Shown here piece by piece: positions 30,898 through 41,788 of a stretch of DNA of 64,000 nt (the stretch's first letter is position 1; every line of letters begins with the position of its first letter). The notes beneath the pieces were generated by a model. The model was not told the origin of the DNA. It did no database searches and saw only the letters and a list, made by a program, of their open reading frames with translations. Source of the stretch: Globodera rostochiensis (Eukaryota > Nematoda > Chromadorea > Rhabditida > Heteroderidae); the NCBI GenBank assembly GCA_018350325.1, contig JAEVLN010000024.1, positions 1,023,248-1,087,247 of the forward strand, given 5' to 3'. A program made the position numbers and the translations under genes.

Positions 30898-31424
30898 AAT
30901 TTTGAAGGTTTTTACTAGAGTCCGGACCCAAAACCCAAACCCTAAAAATTTTTTGGGTTTTTTGTACAAAAAATTGGACCAAAAAATTTTTGGGTTTTGC
31001 AGTAATATTAGCGCCTTAGTTATATATTGTGGCGAATTTTTATGTTACGCATTGATTTGGCTGATTATTTGGCGTCAAAAATCATCGAGTTTTATACATT
31101 GTCTAATAAATATTTTAATTTTTTGCATTTAGTGCCGGAAAAGGTGAAAAAGTTACCAATTTCTCTGAGTGTTTTCATGTCGATTGGTCTATTATGCAAC
31201 ATATTGGTTGGCTAACAATAGTTTTAATTATTTTTAAACCCTTTTTTAAGAATACTTTTTCTCAAATGTCATAATGCCGATACTCAATTTTGACGCATTT
31301 ACAATTGAATATTTTGTTCTACCAATTTGTCTTTCTTTGCAATCGATGGCATACGGAAGCACTACTCCGGTTCTCTAAAAAACCTGTGTTTTGGGTCCGG
31401 ACTCTAGTAAAAACCTTCAAAATT
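30898..31424 (+). mobile_element. Inverted-repeat element carrying captured chemoreceptor exons
   Basis: Near-perfect 34-bp terminal inverted repeats run TTTGAAGGTTTTTACTAGAG then TCCGGACCCAAAAC (left from 30901, right ending 31421). Inside the left end are TTTTGGGTTTT words. From 30999 to 31376 lies receptor sequence in + orientation: part of exon 5 (VIYCGEFLCYALIWLIIW), the next introns, exon 6 (LSVFMSIGLLCNILVG) and exon 7 up to SMAYGSTTPVL. Introns are retained, so capture was at the DNA level. The closest match by eye is R2/R4. No target duplication is evident. Confidence 0.8.
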
Positions 31425-31620
31425 CACCTATCTTTATTAATTTTGCTCCTACAGTTGTAAATATAATTTTTTCCACAAGTTTTGTAAAATTTTATAAAAA
31501 ATATCAAAAGTAAAAAATTTTAGGGAAAATGTCGATCTTTGTGTATGGGGTTTTTGGTCCAATAAAAAGTCATTTTTTAGGGGTTTCTTGAATTTTACAC
31601 CAAAAAGGCCAAAATATGGA

Positions 31621-31998
31621 TGTCGGGGTTCGGGGACGTGGCTGAACCCTAATTTAAAGGCCAGAATATTCTGCTATGTAATTTTAAAAAAATCAAACTT
31701 TTTAAACAGAAATAAAAATTTAATAAATAAAGAATAAAAATTAGCTTTATCACCAGAATGGAAAAATAACTCCGATCAGACGGTCGATTCCAATGCTTAG
31801 CTGAAGCGTCAAAGTAATTGCTGAGCCCATTAGGGGAACAATTTGTATATAAAAGCACGTCCGAAGTGTGATGTAATTAAATCCAAACACAAAAATGACG
31901 AATTTGACGCAATTTCCAAAAAGAAGAAATGAAGCAAAAAATGCATACAAAGCGACCAGAATTTTGCATGGCGAATGGAGTGATCTGATCGGATAAGT
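31621..31998 (-). pseudogene. Duplicate of receptor R3 exon 3 (isolated)
   Basis: Nearly identical to 33770-34143, including the right end of the TAGGG-element and exon 3 (SPCKILVALYAFFAS to DRLIGVIFPFW). No exons 1-2 or 4-8 accompany it. The left breakpoint falls inside the mobile element copy. It looks like a recent local duplication. Confidence 0.8.
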
Positions 31999-32332
31999 GT
32001 TAAAACCGGCACATTTGCCCTCTGGAACAGGTCGCATAAAATGACAAAAGCGCGACGAACAGCCAGGGAATCCGGTTTAAAAGAAACAAAAGAATACGGA
32101 CGCAGCCATCGGAAAGACGGAAAACATGCTGACACACATTTTTAATTCTTTCTACAATATTAATCCTGTATTGATGAGTTGGGTGTGTTGATGAGTTGGA
32201 TGTTGATGAATTGGGTATTGATGAGATGGGTTGACCCCAATTCCGATTCTTCTTTCCAGAGCTTTAAAGCTTAACACTTGAGTAACATTTAGTCAAGAAA
32301 AGTCACAACTTTTTAACAATGTATTTAGAGTG

Positions 32333-32410
32333 AATTGGTTTGCTGATGACCAAATTGTGTGCAAAAAGGCAATTTTTAGAGCGAACAATTTATTATCAGT
32401 GCTGCTTTTA
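32333..32410 (-). pseudogene. Relic of a receptor last exon
   Basis: TTGGTTTGCTGATGACCAAA and GTGCAAAAAGGC match, in degraded form, the last exon (GHQANQ tail) of the receptor family. A similar relic lies at 45.78 kb. A GCCTAAGC/TAGGCTT word island follows at 32.41-32.52 kb. Confidence 0.5.
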
Positions 32411-32746
32411 TAGTGTTTGTTAGGCTTTTAGGCTTAGACTTGGCCTAAGCCTAACGAACCCCAAGCGAGGGTGGCTTACACCTAAGCCTAACGAACTTTA
32501 GGTCAGCGCTCCCTTTAGACCTTTTTTAAAAAAAAAATCAAAAATCATAGCTTTTCAAAGTCTTAGATGTCGTCGGATCTTAAAAACATTGTCAGATTCG
32601 TAATCAGCACCGTTTAAACCCCCATATATAATGTTTTCAAATCCCTTTTGTTGACCTTTTTTAAAATTTTGAGGTGCAGGCCCAAAACCGAAAAGATGTG
32701 GGTTACGATATTCGCTATTAAATTATTCATGTGTCAGGATTTAGTG

Positions 32747-34569
32747 TTAAATTATTGGCTGGATAGCTGCGACTTGGTTTGCTTGATGACCAAATTGAGT
32801 GCGAAAAGCCCTGCGATATTGGGCACTAAAATAAGCATTAAATTACATTTTGAATAAATAAAACCATTGGTTTAAAAATTATATAAAATCTTTACTTGCA
32901 AAAGTAGAGAACCGGAGCACTGCTTCCGTATGCCATCGATTGCAAAGCAAGACAAATTGGTTTAACAAAATATTCAATTGTAGATGCGTCAAAATTGAGT
33001 AACGGCATTATGATATTTGTGAAAATAGTATTCTTAAAAGATTTAAAAAATAAATAACGAATAGAATTATTTGTTAACCAACCAAGATAAAGCATATTAA
33101 ACCAATCGACATCAGAACACTCAGCGAAATTGTTAACTTTTTCACATTTTCCGGAACTAAATGCAAAAAGATAAATATTTGTTGAACAAAAAGAAAATAA
33201 TTATAATTTATTTTTTGGTTTTGTAAAAACTCGATGATCTTCGGCGCCTCATAATCAGCAAAATCAGTGTGTAACATAAAAATTCGCCACAATATAAAAT
33301 AAAGACGGTAATATTAGTGAAATTTTGATTTTCGGGTTGTTGGCTAGGGTCCCCAAGAAGGCATATCACCGGTCTAAATATTTTTTAAAAATTAATTTGC
33401 AAAAAAAAAAAATGCTAACTTTTCCCAATGCCTGGAGCTTCCAATATAGTTATTCAACCCATTTAATATCGACCTGATACAACAAATGCCAATAATAAAT
33501 TTAAAAGTGAGGTATTTTCCACTTGCTTTATACCTTAAGAAAATATATTAATACAAAATTAATAATATATTATACTTTTAAAAATTTTTCCTCATTCTTT
33601 GCCTCATTTTTAATTTAAAGTAGGGTTCAGCCCCGACCCCACGGGAGCGGAAAAAGTCGGGGTCGGAGTTTTCGTCCCCGACCAAAAAAGTCGGGGTTCG
33701 GGGGTTTTCCCACCAAAAACCCCGAAAAATTCAAAAAGTCGGGGTCAAAAAACCCGACTAAAAAAAGTCGGGGTTCGGGGACGGGGCTGAACCCTAATTT
33801 AAAGGCCAGAATATTCTGCTATGTAATTTTAAAAAAATCAAACTTTTTAAACAGAAATAAAAATTTAATAAATAAAGAATAAAATTAGCTTTATCACCAG
33901 AATGGAAAAATAACTCCGATCAGACGGTCGATTCCAATGCTTAGCTGAAGCGTCAAAGTAATTGCTGAGCCCATTAGGGGAACAATTTGTATATAAAAGC
34001 ACGTCCGAAGTGTGATGTAATTAAATCCAAACACAAAAATGACGAATTTGACGCAATTTCCAAAAAGGAGAAATGAAGCAAAAAATGCATACAACGCGAC
34101 CAAAATTTTGCATGGCGAATGGAGTGATCTGATCGGATAAGTGTTTTGCAAGCCGGCAACCCTTTAGTAACGACAAATTTTAAGAGAATAAAAGTCACCC
34201 CGCGTGCGGGGTTGAGAATTGCGGGGTCGGGGTTTTTCGGGGTCAGAAGTGTCGGGGTCGGGGTCGTAGAAAACCCCCAAAAAAGGCCTTAATTTGCGGG
34301 GTCGGGGACGGAGTCGGGGTCGAGGTGACAACCCTAGAATAAAACGCAATTAATTTTAGTATTGGCCTTAAACTCGAATATTTTTACTTGGTTTTGATGG
34401 TCACATAGACGAGACACGAGTTTAGGCCAATTCCGACACAACAAATCATAGCAACAATTCCGGATGAAGCAATTATAACGGGAACAAAGCCTTTGTCCAT
34501 GTAAAGCTTAAAAAATAGAAATTTCAATAATTTAATAAATAATTTTACCGGGTCAACGGATGTTGCCAT
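32747..34569 (-). CDS. srsx-like serpentine chemoreceptor R3
   Basis: Reference copy for the array. The eight exons lie at approximately 34549-34569, 34388-34506, 33895-34143, 33420-33536, 33225-33365, 33075-33157, 32897-33030 and 32747-32832. It starts MATSVDP. TM1 is SSGIVAMICCVGIGLN; ICL1 is YVTIKTK...YPIRSLHSPC; TM2 follows. TM3 ends SIGIDRLIGVIFPFW, the srsx-type variant of the DRY region. TM4, TM5 (CGEFLCYTLILLIMR), TM6 (LSVLMSIGLICFILVG) and TM7 (SMAYGSSAPVLYFCK) are all present. The tail is SAQYRRAFRTQFGHQANQ. Two TAGGG-type elements sit in introns 2 and 3. Splice joins keep phase where checked. The srsx assignment rests on motif resemblance, not on a search. Confidence 0.85.
33621..33796. 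mobile_element. TAGGGTTCAGCCCCG element with exact 8-bp TSD (ATTTAAAG)
   Basis: Perfect termini TAGGGTTCAGCCCCG and CGGGGCTGAACCCTA are flanked by ATTTAAAG at 33613-33620 and 33797-33804. The interior consists almost wholly of GTCGGGGTT, CCCCGAC and CCCCGAAAA words in both orientations. It lies in intron 3 of R3. Its right end recurs at 31621-31651 in the duplicated block. Confidence 0.9.
34194..34336. mobile_element. GCGGGGTCGGGG-word element with exact 8-bp TSD (GAATAAAA)
   Basis: GAATAAAA lies at 34186-34193 and 34337-34344. The left end starts GTCACCCCGCG and the right end is CGAGGTGACAACCCTA, so the left end seems to lack the terminal TAGGGTT. The interior is GGGGTCGGGG words. It lies in intron 2 of R3. 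Confidence 0.8.
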
Positions 34570-34599
34570 TGTAATTTAAAATTTGAAGGGTTTAGCTTG

Positions 34600-35740
34600 T
34601 ACACGGTTACCATTCAATCATTTTCATTATGGTCGTCGGTCTTTTTGTCCTCGTGCAGGTTTTTTTCTCAATTCATTTTGCTATAGACATTGGGATGCCG
34701 CTTTAAATTCTCAATTTTATTTTCTATTGACGAATCGTAATCATTGCATCAGATAACATATTTCTGATAATTTAGAATAAAAATATTTTCCATAAATTTG
34801 ACCAAGATGCCCCACAGGGATGTGCTCTGTTCTGTTCTGATTTATCAGAATTTCTGGGGAATTTGGGGCACAGGATTCTGTTTTCGGATTCTGGTTTTTA
34901 AAAAGGCGACCAGAATTGCGCCTTGATCTGCTCTCCACATTAAAAACTGTTGTGACCAAAGTGTGATTCGGTCTGTTCTCCAATTTTGTTAAAAAAAATT
35001 TTGTATTTCCGGCTTTTTGGGGTTGGAATTCCGATTTCCGATTTCCAAAAAATTTTAAGGCTTCGGAATTCCGATTTCGGAATTTTTTGAGGTCGTCGGC
35101 TCGCATCCCTGCCGCACACTCGACTACAGCTGCCGAGACCCGGCTGGGGAATCTCGCGTGCACCCGCTACGCGGGTCTCCGCGCGCTCGCCCCCCAGTGG
35201 CGCTCGTCAGACTTCTTCCTTTTGTTACTTTAGTCGTTTTTTCCTAAATTTTCAACAACCGAATTCAAAACCCGCTTTAAATTCTTATTTTTATTTTCAA
35301 TTGACGAATTCGTAATCAGCGCATCAAATAAATATTTCTGATAATTTTAAAATAATATTTTCCATAAATTTTGACCAAAAGGCACCCCCCCCCTAGGGCA
35401 AATAGAAAAAAAAGTTCAAACAAATTAAATCTTTACAGATAATGAACATAAATATTGCCATGTATATAAAATCAGTGGCAGATTTTAAGAATAAAAACAG
35501 CATAACAAGAAAGCCACATCTTTTCAACAAAACATTCGAGCGTAAAAATTTAATAATGAACAAATACTACCCCATTAAATGCACCCTGTTTGCCCCATTT
35601 GGGAGAGTGTTTGTTGGGTTGGTTGGGGGGAATGATTGGCAGATTTGTCGGCCACTAAAGGGCCCAATAATGTATGGACAAGGAAGTAAGCATCCTAAAG
35701 GAAAGCGTTGAGTTGGTATTGGTTCCAGTTCATTATAAAA
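34600..35740. repeat. Duplicated upstream flank of receptor genes (partner 52010-52930)
   Basis: Blocks shared in order with 52.01-52.93 kb include CATTATGGTCGTCGG, TGGCGCTCGTCAGACTTCTT, AAAATTTAATAATGAACAAA and CATTGAGTTGGTATTGGTTC. Both copies lie directly upstream of receptor start codons (R3 and R6). The R3 flank also holds a GGAATTCCGA word island (34.87-35.09 kb). Confidence 0.7.
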
Positions 35741-35907
35741 GCAAAAGTTCAGGTGAGAAAGGGAGCTAGGACATGGGTTCAGGGCAGGGGTGGGCAATAT
35801 TTCGGATTTTGGAAATACCGGGTTTTTTGGCGTTTCGGATTACGGAATTTGATCAAAATTTCGGATTTTACACCCCCTAAGAATGGGTTTTTGAGGTGCG
35901 GAGCAGC

Positions 35908-35975
35908 TTGGTGTTGGTATAGTGGTGAGTGGTGTGGTAGTTGAACTTTTGGTGGGGGTTCAGATCCCCTAGAGT
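35908..35975 (+). repeat. tRNA-like sequence (SINE head or tRNA pseudogene)
   Basis: TGGTATAGTGG (35915-35925) is a strong A box and GGTTCAGATCC (35957-35967) a strong B box, with a 31-nt gap. The acceptor and anticodon stems do not pair convincingly by eye, so a working tRNA is unlikely. Confidence 0.45.
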
Positions 35976-36046
35976 GATCGTAAATTACTTTAGTGCCATA
36001 AAATGCAAAAGCCAATTTTCTTAACAAGATTCGTTAAAATTTTCAA

Positions 36047-36198
36047 AATTTTTCCCGGCGGCGCCTATCGGCGCCACCGGACTCCTCCCAAAAAATTACG
36101 TATTTTTAAAATTTTGGTTGCAAATCTTTTACAAATTAAGTCAAAAATTCAAATTTTCTCGGCGGCGCCTATCGACACCGCCGACCCCCTCCCCCCAG
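36047..36198. repeat. Two GGCGCC-hairpin plus poly-C units in tandem
   Basis: CCCGGCGGCGCCTATCGGC (36054) and CTCGGCGGCGCCTATCGAC (36159) each continue into ACCG and a C-rich tail, and each is preceded by an AAAATTT tract. This is the best pair for deriving the family consensus. Confidence 0.65.
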
Positions 36199-36319
36199 AT
36201 CTAAAGCAAGTTCTCAAAAACTTTTAATACTGACCAATAAGACGAGAGGAGTTGAATGGTAATAATTATTGCATATCGGAGTGAAGCATAAATAAGATAG
36301 AAAAACCTTTTTTATCCGA

Positions 36320-36465
36320 AATGCAAAAATTTCCTTGAAAAAATTTCGGATTTTTGGTTTCGGATATTTTGGAAATACCGGGATTTTTGGCTATTCGGAT
36401 TTCGGATTTAAAATCGTTTCGGATTTTTAGGATTTCGGCTTTTGGATTTTTTTTACGATTTTGCC
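36320..36465. repeat. TTTCGGATTT word island
   Basis: Reiterated TTTCGGATTTTTGG and ATTTCGGATT words, like those at 15.24-15.44 and 35.79-35.88 kb. No termini could be defined. Confidence 0.45.
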
Positions 36466-36821
36466 CAGCCCTGGTTCAGGGTGACCATAGTATCTGCTTT
36501 AGCAGTTTTTCCTGATTTTTGAGGGTTTTACTGCTAATGCCATGCTTTTTACTTTGGCCTGCTTAATCAGAAATGTACCAAAAGTGCACACAAAAACAAA
36601 CAAAAATTAGAAAAATATTTGTGTTAAATTTTCAAAATTTTTTCCCGTTCTTGCGTGGCAATCCCTGCCAAAAACTTGCGTGATTTTTGCGGGAGCGGTA
36701 AAGCGGGAATCCCGTGCGGGTTCGTCCCGCAACTTAAAATTCCCGCTCCCGCTCTCGCAATTGTATTTACCAATAGATGACACTTGGTCAATGTCCGGTG
36801 CGCGAGACAATTCATTTTCTT

Positions 36822-36960
36822 TAATAATTGGATCTGAAAGAATTATCGGAATAAAGATATTATATTAGATTGTTTTATTTCAATTTAATTACCCACAGTT
36901 TGTTAAATATTTCATAAACTATTAATAAAATATTTTTTCTAAATTTTTTTGCCGCCTCAA
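36822..36960 (-). pseudogene. Solo 5' flank of the HTH-repeat family
   Basis: The reverse strand contains CTTTCAGATCCAATTATTAA and a following ATG region, matching the trans-splice acceptor and leader of copy D. No coding body follows. The neighbouring stretch GACACTTGGTCAATGTCCGG (36779) also occurs beside copy D (53.17 kb), so a duplicated block lost the gene itself. Confidence 0.6.
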
Positions 36961-37088
36961 CATCAAAAGCAACAACAAACCAACAGTGGTACTGCTCAAA
37001 GTTGTTGTTGTTTTTTGATTAGCAAATTGACCGGTTGCTTTTTTTCAAGAACGACTGAATTTTGAACACCACTAAACTGGTCAGCCCG

Positions 37089-37276
37089 AACACAACAAGA
37101 GAGTATCAACAATCAACATCGTTCAAAACGCTGGCAGATACTGCTCAAAAACCAGATGATCATCAACAACAGCAAGAACAACAACAACAACAATCGTCAT
37201 CATCGTCGGCATTGGCGGAAATGGCACCAATGAAAAACATTTTTTTGGCTTTTTCCAAAATTCCAGAATCTAAATA
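37089..37276 (+). CDS. Possible terminal exon of a Gln/Ser-rich protein
   Basis: The open frame after ACTGGTCAG encodes SPNTTREYQQSTSFKTLAD and a Gln-rich run, and ends FSKIPESK with a stop overlapping AATAAA. Composition suggests coding sequence. No start exon, partner or known domain was found. Confidence 0.25.
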
Positions 37277-37344
37277 AAATTTAAAAACGACTCAGGTACT
37301 ACAAATCGGCGAGTACTCGCCGTCTCTTCCAGTGTCACTAGATC

Positions 37345-37607
37345 CGATTTGTCCTTGTATAAATTCGCTCCTTAGGAGAGTCGAGATTAGAAGCTACGGT
37401 GTGCCTAGTTGTTTTATATAACTGAGCCACCGTTGCTTTTAATCTTTTCATCCTCACAAATCTTATTAAAATTGACTTGAACAAAAATCTCACAATTTTG
37501 ATTCTTACTTCCATGGAGCCGAATTGTGTCCCTGTATAAATTCGCTCATTGGGAGAGTGGAGATTAGAAGCTGCGGTTAGTTGTTTTATATAACTGCGCC
37601 ACTGTAT
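37345..37607. repeat. Direct repeat of about 90 b
   Basis: Two copies, about 37350-37440 and 37525-37607, share TGTATAAATTCGCTC, AGATTAGAAGCT and AGTTGTTTTATATAACTG. The spacer is AT-rich and unrelated. Confidence 0.7.
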
Positions 37608-37689
37608 CATGGTTCAAAACAATGATCGATCGGACTCGATCACTGATTTTCTGTCCACCCTCAACCCTGGCGTGGCCATTGATTCCTCT

Positions 37690-37955
37690 GCTGGCTGCAT
37701 ACCCGAAGAATGCTACAATCACTCGCGGAGCTCGTTGTCGTCCCCAATCGAGGGTATCTTAAAGTTGACAAGTACTTTAGTTTTGCTTAACAATAAATTA
37801 GCTCACTTGCTGGGTGTTGGCGTACAGCTCCTCAACTCCCCGGTCTCATCTTCCTCATCCGGTGAACGACAGCATTTGTTGTCGGGCGATAGTGTTGTCG
37901 TTTCTGTCGTCAAAGGGTGGCATTTTGAAAAAATTATTCCTGAATAAATAATAAT
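37690..37955 (-). CDS. Possible two exons of an unknown minus-strand gene
   Basis: An exon near 37808-37955 encodes SPDNKCCRSPDEEDETGEL and ends at a strong GTGAGC donor. A second exon near 37695-37755 (PRLGTTTSSASDCSILR) follows in phase. The alternative plus-strand frame (37609-37947) is also open, so strand and reality are uncertain. Confidence 0.25.
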
Positions 37956-38239
37956 TTTGTCTTTTATTTTCCATTTGAAAACTTTCGCTCTAGCGATAGC
38001 TGCTTGGAGGAATGTGAATGTACAAATATGAATAATTTGGGGCTTTCCTTTTGAACTCATTGATTGTTTGCGCGGCGGGTCACTTTCGAAAAGGATGCCA
38101 TTCTTCCTTCTTTTCTCCACTCACTTTTCTTTCTCTGACTCTCTGCCTCCCCACTCTCTCTTTACTTCTCTTTTTCTGCCTCAGTCCTAGCTTTCTCTAT
38201 CTGTCTGCCTCCCCACTCTTTCTCTCTTTACTTCAAGTT

Positions 38240-38480
38240 CTCTCCTTCGATCCTCCTCCCCTCGCAGCGCATGCAATGCCGCGGCATCTTCAAAGGTCTG
38301 CTGCCGCCCCATACCCATGAACCTCCTCGTCTCCCTCACGCGTCTCCCTAACCCCCCTCGGACCCCTCCCCTCACAGATCCCCTACACCTACGGACCCCT
38401 CCCTTATTAGCCTCCCTCGGACCCCTTTCCAACAGACCCTCTACACCCTCGGCGGACCCCTCCCCCACAGACCTCCTACA
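38240..38480. repeat. Pyrimidine-rich minisatellite
   Basis: A loose tandem array of CGGACCCCTCCC, ACAGACC and CTACACC units of about 35-40 bp, after a CT-rich tract. A related fragment, ACGGACCCCTCCCC, recurs at 38.89 kb. Confidence 0.55.
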
Positions 38481-38489
38481 CTAAGTGGT

Positions 38490-38590
38490 TATCCTTTCGC
38501 ACCCGTCGTTTCTCACTCACCGTTTTGCACACGCATAGTTCGCACCCGCCATTTCGCACCCGGGTACGTTTCGCACCCAAACATTTTTGC
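38490..38590. repeat. TTTCGCACCC word island
   Basis: CCTTTCGCACCCG, GTTCGCACCCG, ATTTCGCACCCG and GTTTCGCACCC occur in tandem. It resembles the word-array arms of the Mutator-like elements at 45.97 and 62.8 kb, but with its own word, and no opposite arm was found nearby. Confidence 0.5.
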
Positions 38591-39112
38591 ACATATTTTA
38601 AACCGTATTGATGAATTTTAAAAAAGTTCAAAATGTTAGGAAAATTAAGTGTTAAAGGAAATTTTTAAGAGTTAGCAGGTCGACGAATGCGAAATTTTGG
38701 TTTTAGATTTAAGCCTCAATTATGACAGCTTATTATGGCTCGCTTCGCTCGCCACGCGCTTCGCGCGCTTGGAGCCCAAGCCTAAGCGAGCCTAAGCTTA
38801 GGCCTAGCATAAGGTGGCATTGGATGCAATAGAGCTGAATTCGTTGTCGAGTCTTTTTTAAACAAACTAAACACTTAGCCCCCCCACGGACCCCTCCCCA
38901 TGATTAATTACCTCGGCGGCAACATCAAATGGTTGAATTTTCACACCTTGTAACGGTCCGGCAACTAGTACTACTATCTATACAAAAGAATTTAATATAT
39001 TTGTCAGCGTTTTATTTGGATAACCCTAGTACTTTTATTTATTCAAATAATACGATTGTATTTTTATATCTTTATCAAAGATAATTGATCAGAATTCACT
39101 GATCAATTGTGT

Positions 39113-39330
39113 CGGTGCCGGGGTCGAGGGGCCGGGGTTGGCCATGTCCCGAGCTCGGGGTTCGGGTCGGGGAGGAACCCTAGATTAAAGCACAAGGTCA
39201 TAAACCGAAAAAACGGTCGGTTAAACGGTCATAAGTTCTAAACCGGTTACGAAACCCGAGTCTCTTAAACCCCGGTTAACCGAAAACCGGGGGTACCGGG
39301 TTTTTAACCGGTAATGAACAATACTAATTT
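39113..39330. repeat. GGGGTCG and AACCGGTTAA word islands
   Basis: A short GGGTCGGGG island ending AACCCTAG (39113-39184) is followed by an AAACCGG / CCGGTTAA island (39190-39330). The second theme also occurs near 770 and 43.6 kb. Target duplications could not be found. Confidence 0.5.
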
Positions 39331-39819
39331 TTTGCAATAAAAAAGTCATTCAAAGACTTTAATCAATAGCAGCATTTTTGTTAAGCATTTTGATCAATCA
39401 TAAAAAATCACTAAAAAGCTCGCCTTTCGTGTTCAGTTTTATTTGTTATGAATATGGATTCTATTATTAACGAGTAAAATTCAGTTATGTATTTTTATTT
39501 ATAAAAAAAATCATAAATAGAAGAAGCTGCACGAATTTTATGATGAAAACCTCTTCCCTTTAAATGTGAGGAATGGACAGCAAACAATTAGTTTTCTAGA
39601 AAGTCTAAGTTCGCTATAGCTCTCCTTACTCTTTAATCTTCCGCTCCTTATAGTTAATCACTTTTCGCTCAAAAAAAATGCTTAGCAAAACTGCACAAAT
39701 ATTGTGAGAGATCTTTATATATAAATTGAAAATTTAAGATAGAATAGGGCATATTCATGATCAGAGAGCAAAATCCACAAGAAATAAATTTTAAAAATTT
39801 TAGTTATGATTTCGGTAAA

Positions 39820-41170
39820 TTATTCACGTGTCAGTGTTTTTGTTATTGTTCGGACAATTGTGAATCGGTATGCTTGATGACCAACTGGTCTGCGAAAAGC
39901 AGTGCGATATTGTTCACTAAAAATATGCTTTAAGTTATATTTTGAATAAAAAATAAAATAATTGTTTTAAAATCATTTAAAAAAAATCATAATTTACTTG
40001 CAAAAGTAGAGAACCGGAGTAGTGCTTCCGTATGCCATCGATTGCAAAGAAAGACTTATTGGTAGAACAAAATATTCAATTGTAAATGCGTCAAAATTAA
40101 GTAAGGGCATTATGACTTTTGAGAAAATAGTATTCTTAAAAAAGGGTTTAAAATAAATAAAGAATAAAACTATTGTTTGCCAACCAGTATGTTGCATAAT
40201 AGACCAATCGACATGAAAACACTCAGAGAAATTGTTAACTTTTTCACCTTTTCCGGGACTAAATGCAAAAGTTAAATCTATTTGTTAAACAAAATATAAA
40301 AACTCGATGATTTTTGGTGCCAAATAATCAGCCAAATCAGTGCGTAGCATAAAAATTCGCCACAATATATAATAAAGGCGCTAATATTAGTGTAATATTG
40401 GTTTTCGGGTTGTTGGCTGGGGTCGCCAAGTAAGCACATCACCGGTCTAAAAAGTTTTTTAAAAATTAATTTTTGCAAAAATGCTAACTTTTCCCAATGC
40501 GCGGAGCTTCCAATATAGGTATTGAATCCATTTATTATCGACCTGATGCAACAAATGCCAATAATAAATTTAAAAGTGAGGTATTTTCCACTTGTTTTAT
40601 ACCTTAAAACATATTTAATGTTACAATTAATAATAGCTTTTTCACCATATTGGAAAGATAACTCCGATCAGACGGTCGATTCCAATGCATAGCTGAAGCG
40701 TCGAAGCAATTGTTGAGCCAATTAGGGGAACAATTTGTATATAAAAGCACGCCCGTAGTGTGATGTAATTAATTCCAAATGCAAAAATGACGAATTTGAC
40801 GCAATTTCCAAAAAGAAGAAATAAAGCAAAAAATGCATACAAAGCGACCAGAATTTTGCATGGCGAATGAAGTGATCTGATCGGATAAATGTTAGCCGTT
40901 TTGCTTATAAAATTTGATCAAGATTTGGTTAGGTTTCGGTTTTTGTTTGTTTATGGAAATTTCTCATAATTTTTACGTTGTTTTGATGGTCACATAGACG
41001 AGAGACGAGTTTAGGCCAATTGCGACACAACAAATGATAGCAATGATTCCGGATGTAATAATTTCAATGGGTACAAAGCCTTTGTTCATGTAAAGACCGT
41101 AAAACTTCAAAAATAGAAAATTTCAATTAATTAAATAAATAATAATTACCGGATCAACGGATGGCGCCAT
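39820..41170 (-). CDS. srsx-like serpentine chemoreceptor R4
   Basis: Near-identical to R2: it starts MAPSVDP, has GIDRLIGVIFPIW at the end of TM3, CLLGDPSQQPENQYYTN in the second extracellular loop, YGSTTPVLYFCK in TM7 and a SEQYRTAFRRPVGHQA tail ending TLTRE. All eight exons are open. R2 and R4 arose from one duplication of about 3 kb. Small substitutions distinguish them, so both may be expressed. Confidence 0.85.
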
Positions 41171-41788
41171 TATATTGTAAGATCAAAATTGCCAAATTTG
41201 ATTGTAAACTGTTTTAGCAATTAATTTGTTTTTTATTATGCTTAATGAAATAATTGAACTAAACTTTTCCAACCTTGTTTCATACTTTATTTTGTTTGTT
41301 AGCCCCTGTTTTTTAACCGGGAGTAAATAATTTTTCAGTAAATTCCCAATTAGTTAATCCCAATTCCGATTTTCCTTAAAATCATGAATCCGCTCAATTC
41401 CGCAAAATTAATGCAAACAAAGTGAAATTTTTTATCTAAAAATAAACGAAATGCTTGCGTAACAAAAAAAGTTTGAAAACAATTAAACATTTTCCAGTTA
41501 ATGAACACAAATATTTGCAATGTGTCGTAAACAAACAATGGCAAACTTTACAGCATAACACTTGAGTTACTTTTTGTCAAGAAATGCCATAACTTTTCAC
41601 GAATCATTCGCGCGTGAAAATTTAATAGTTAACAAAATCTAACACATTGAAAATGTCAGAAATATTCAAAATTTGGACACATTGTATAAAAATCCTCGCC
41701 TTCGAGAGGAATTCACGAAGACCCCCAGGCCAATCCACGAACCCCAATCAAATCTCCAAGCCAACAAAAAAATGTACATGCTTATTTG

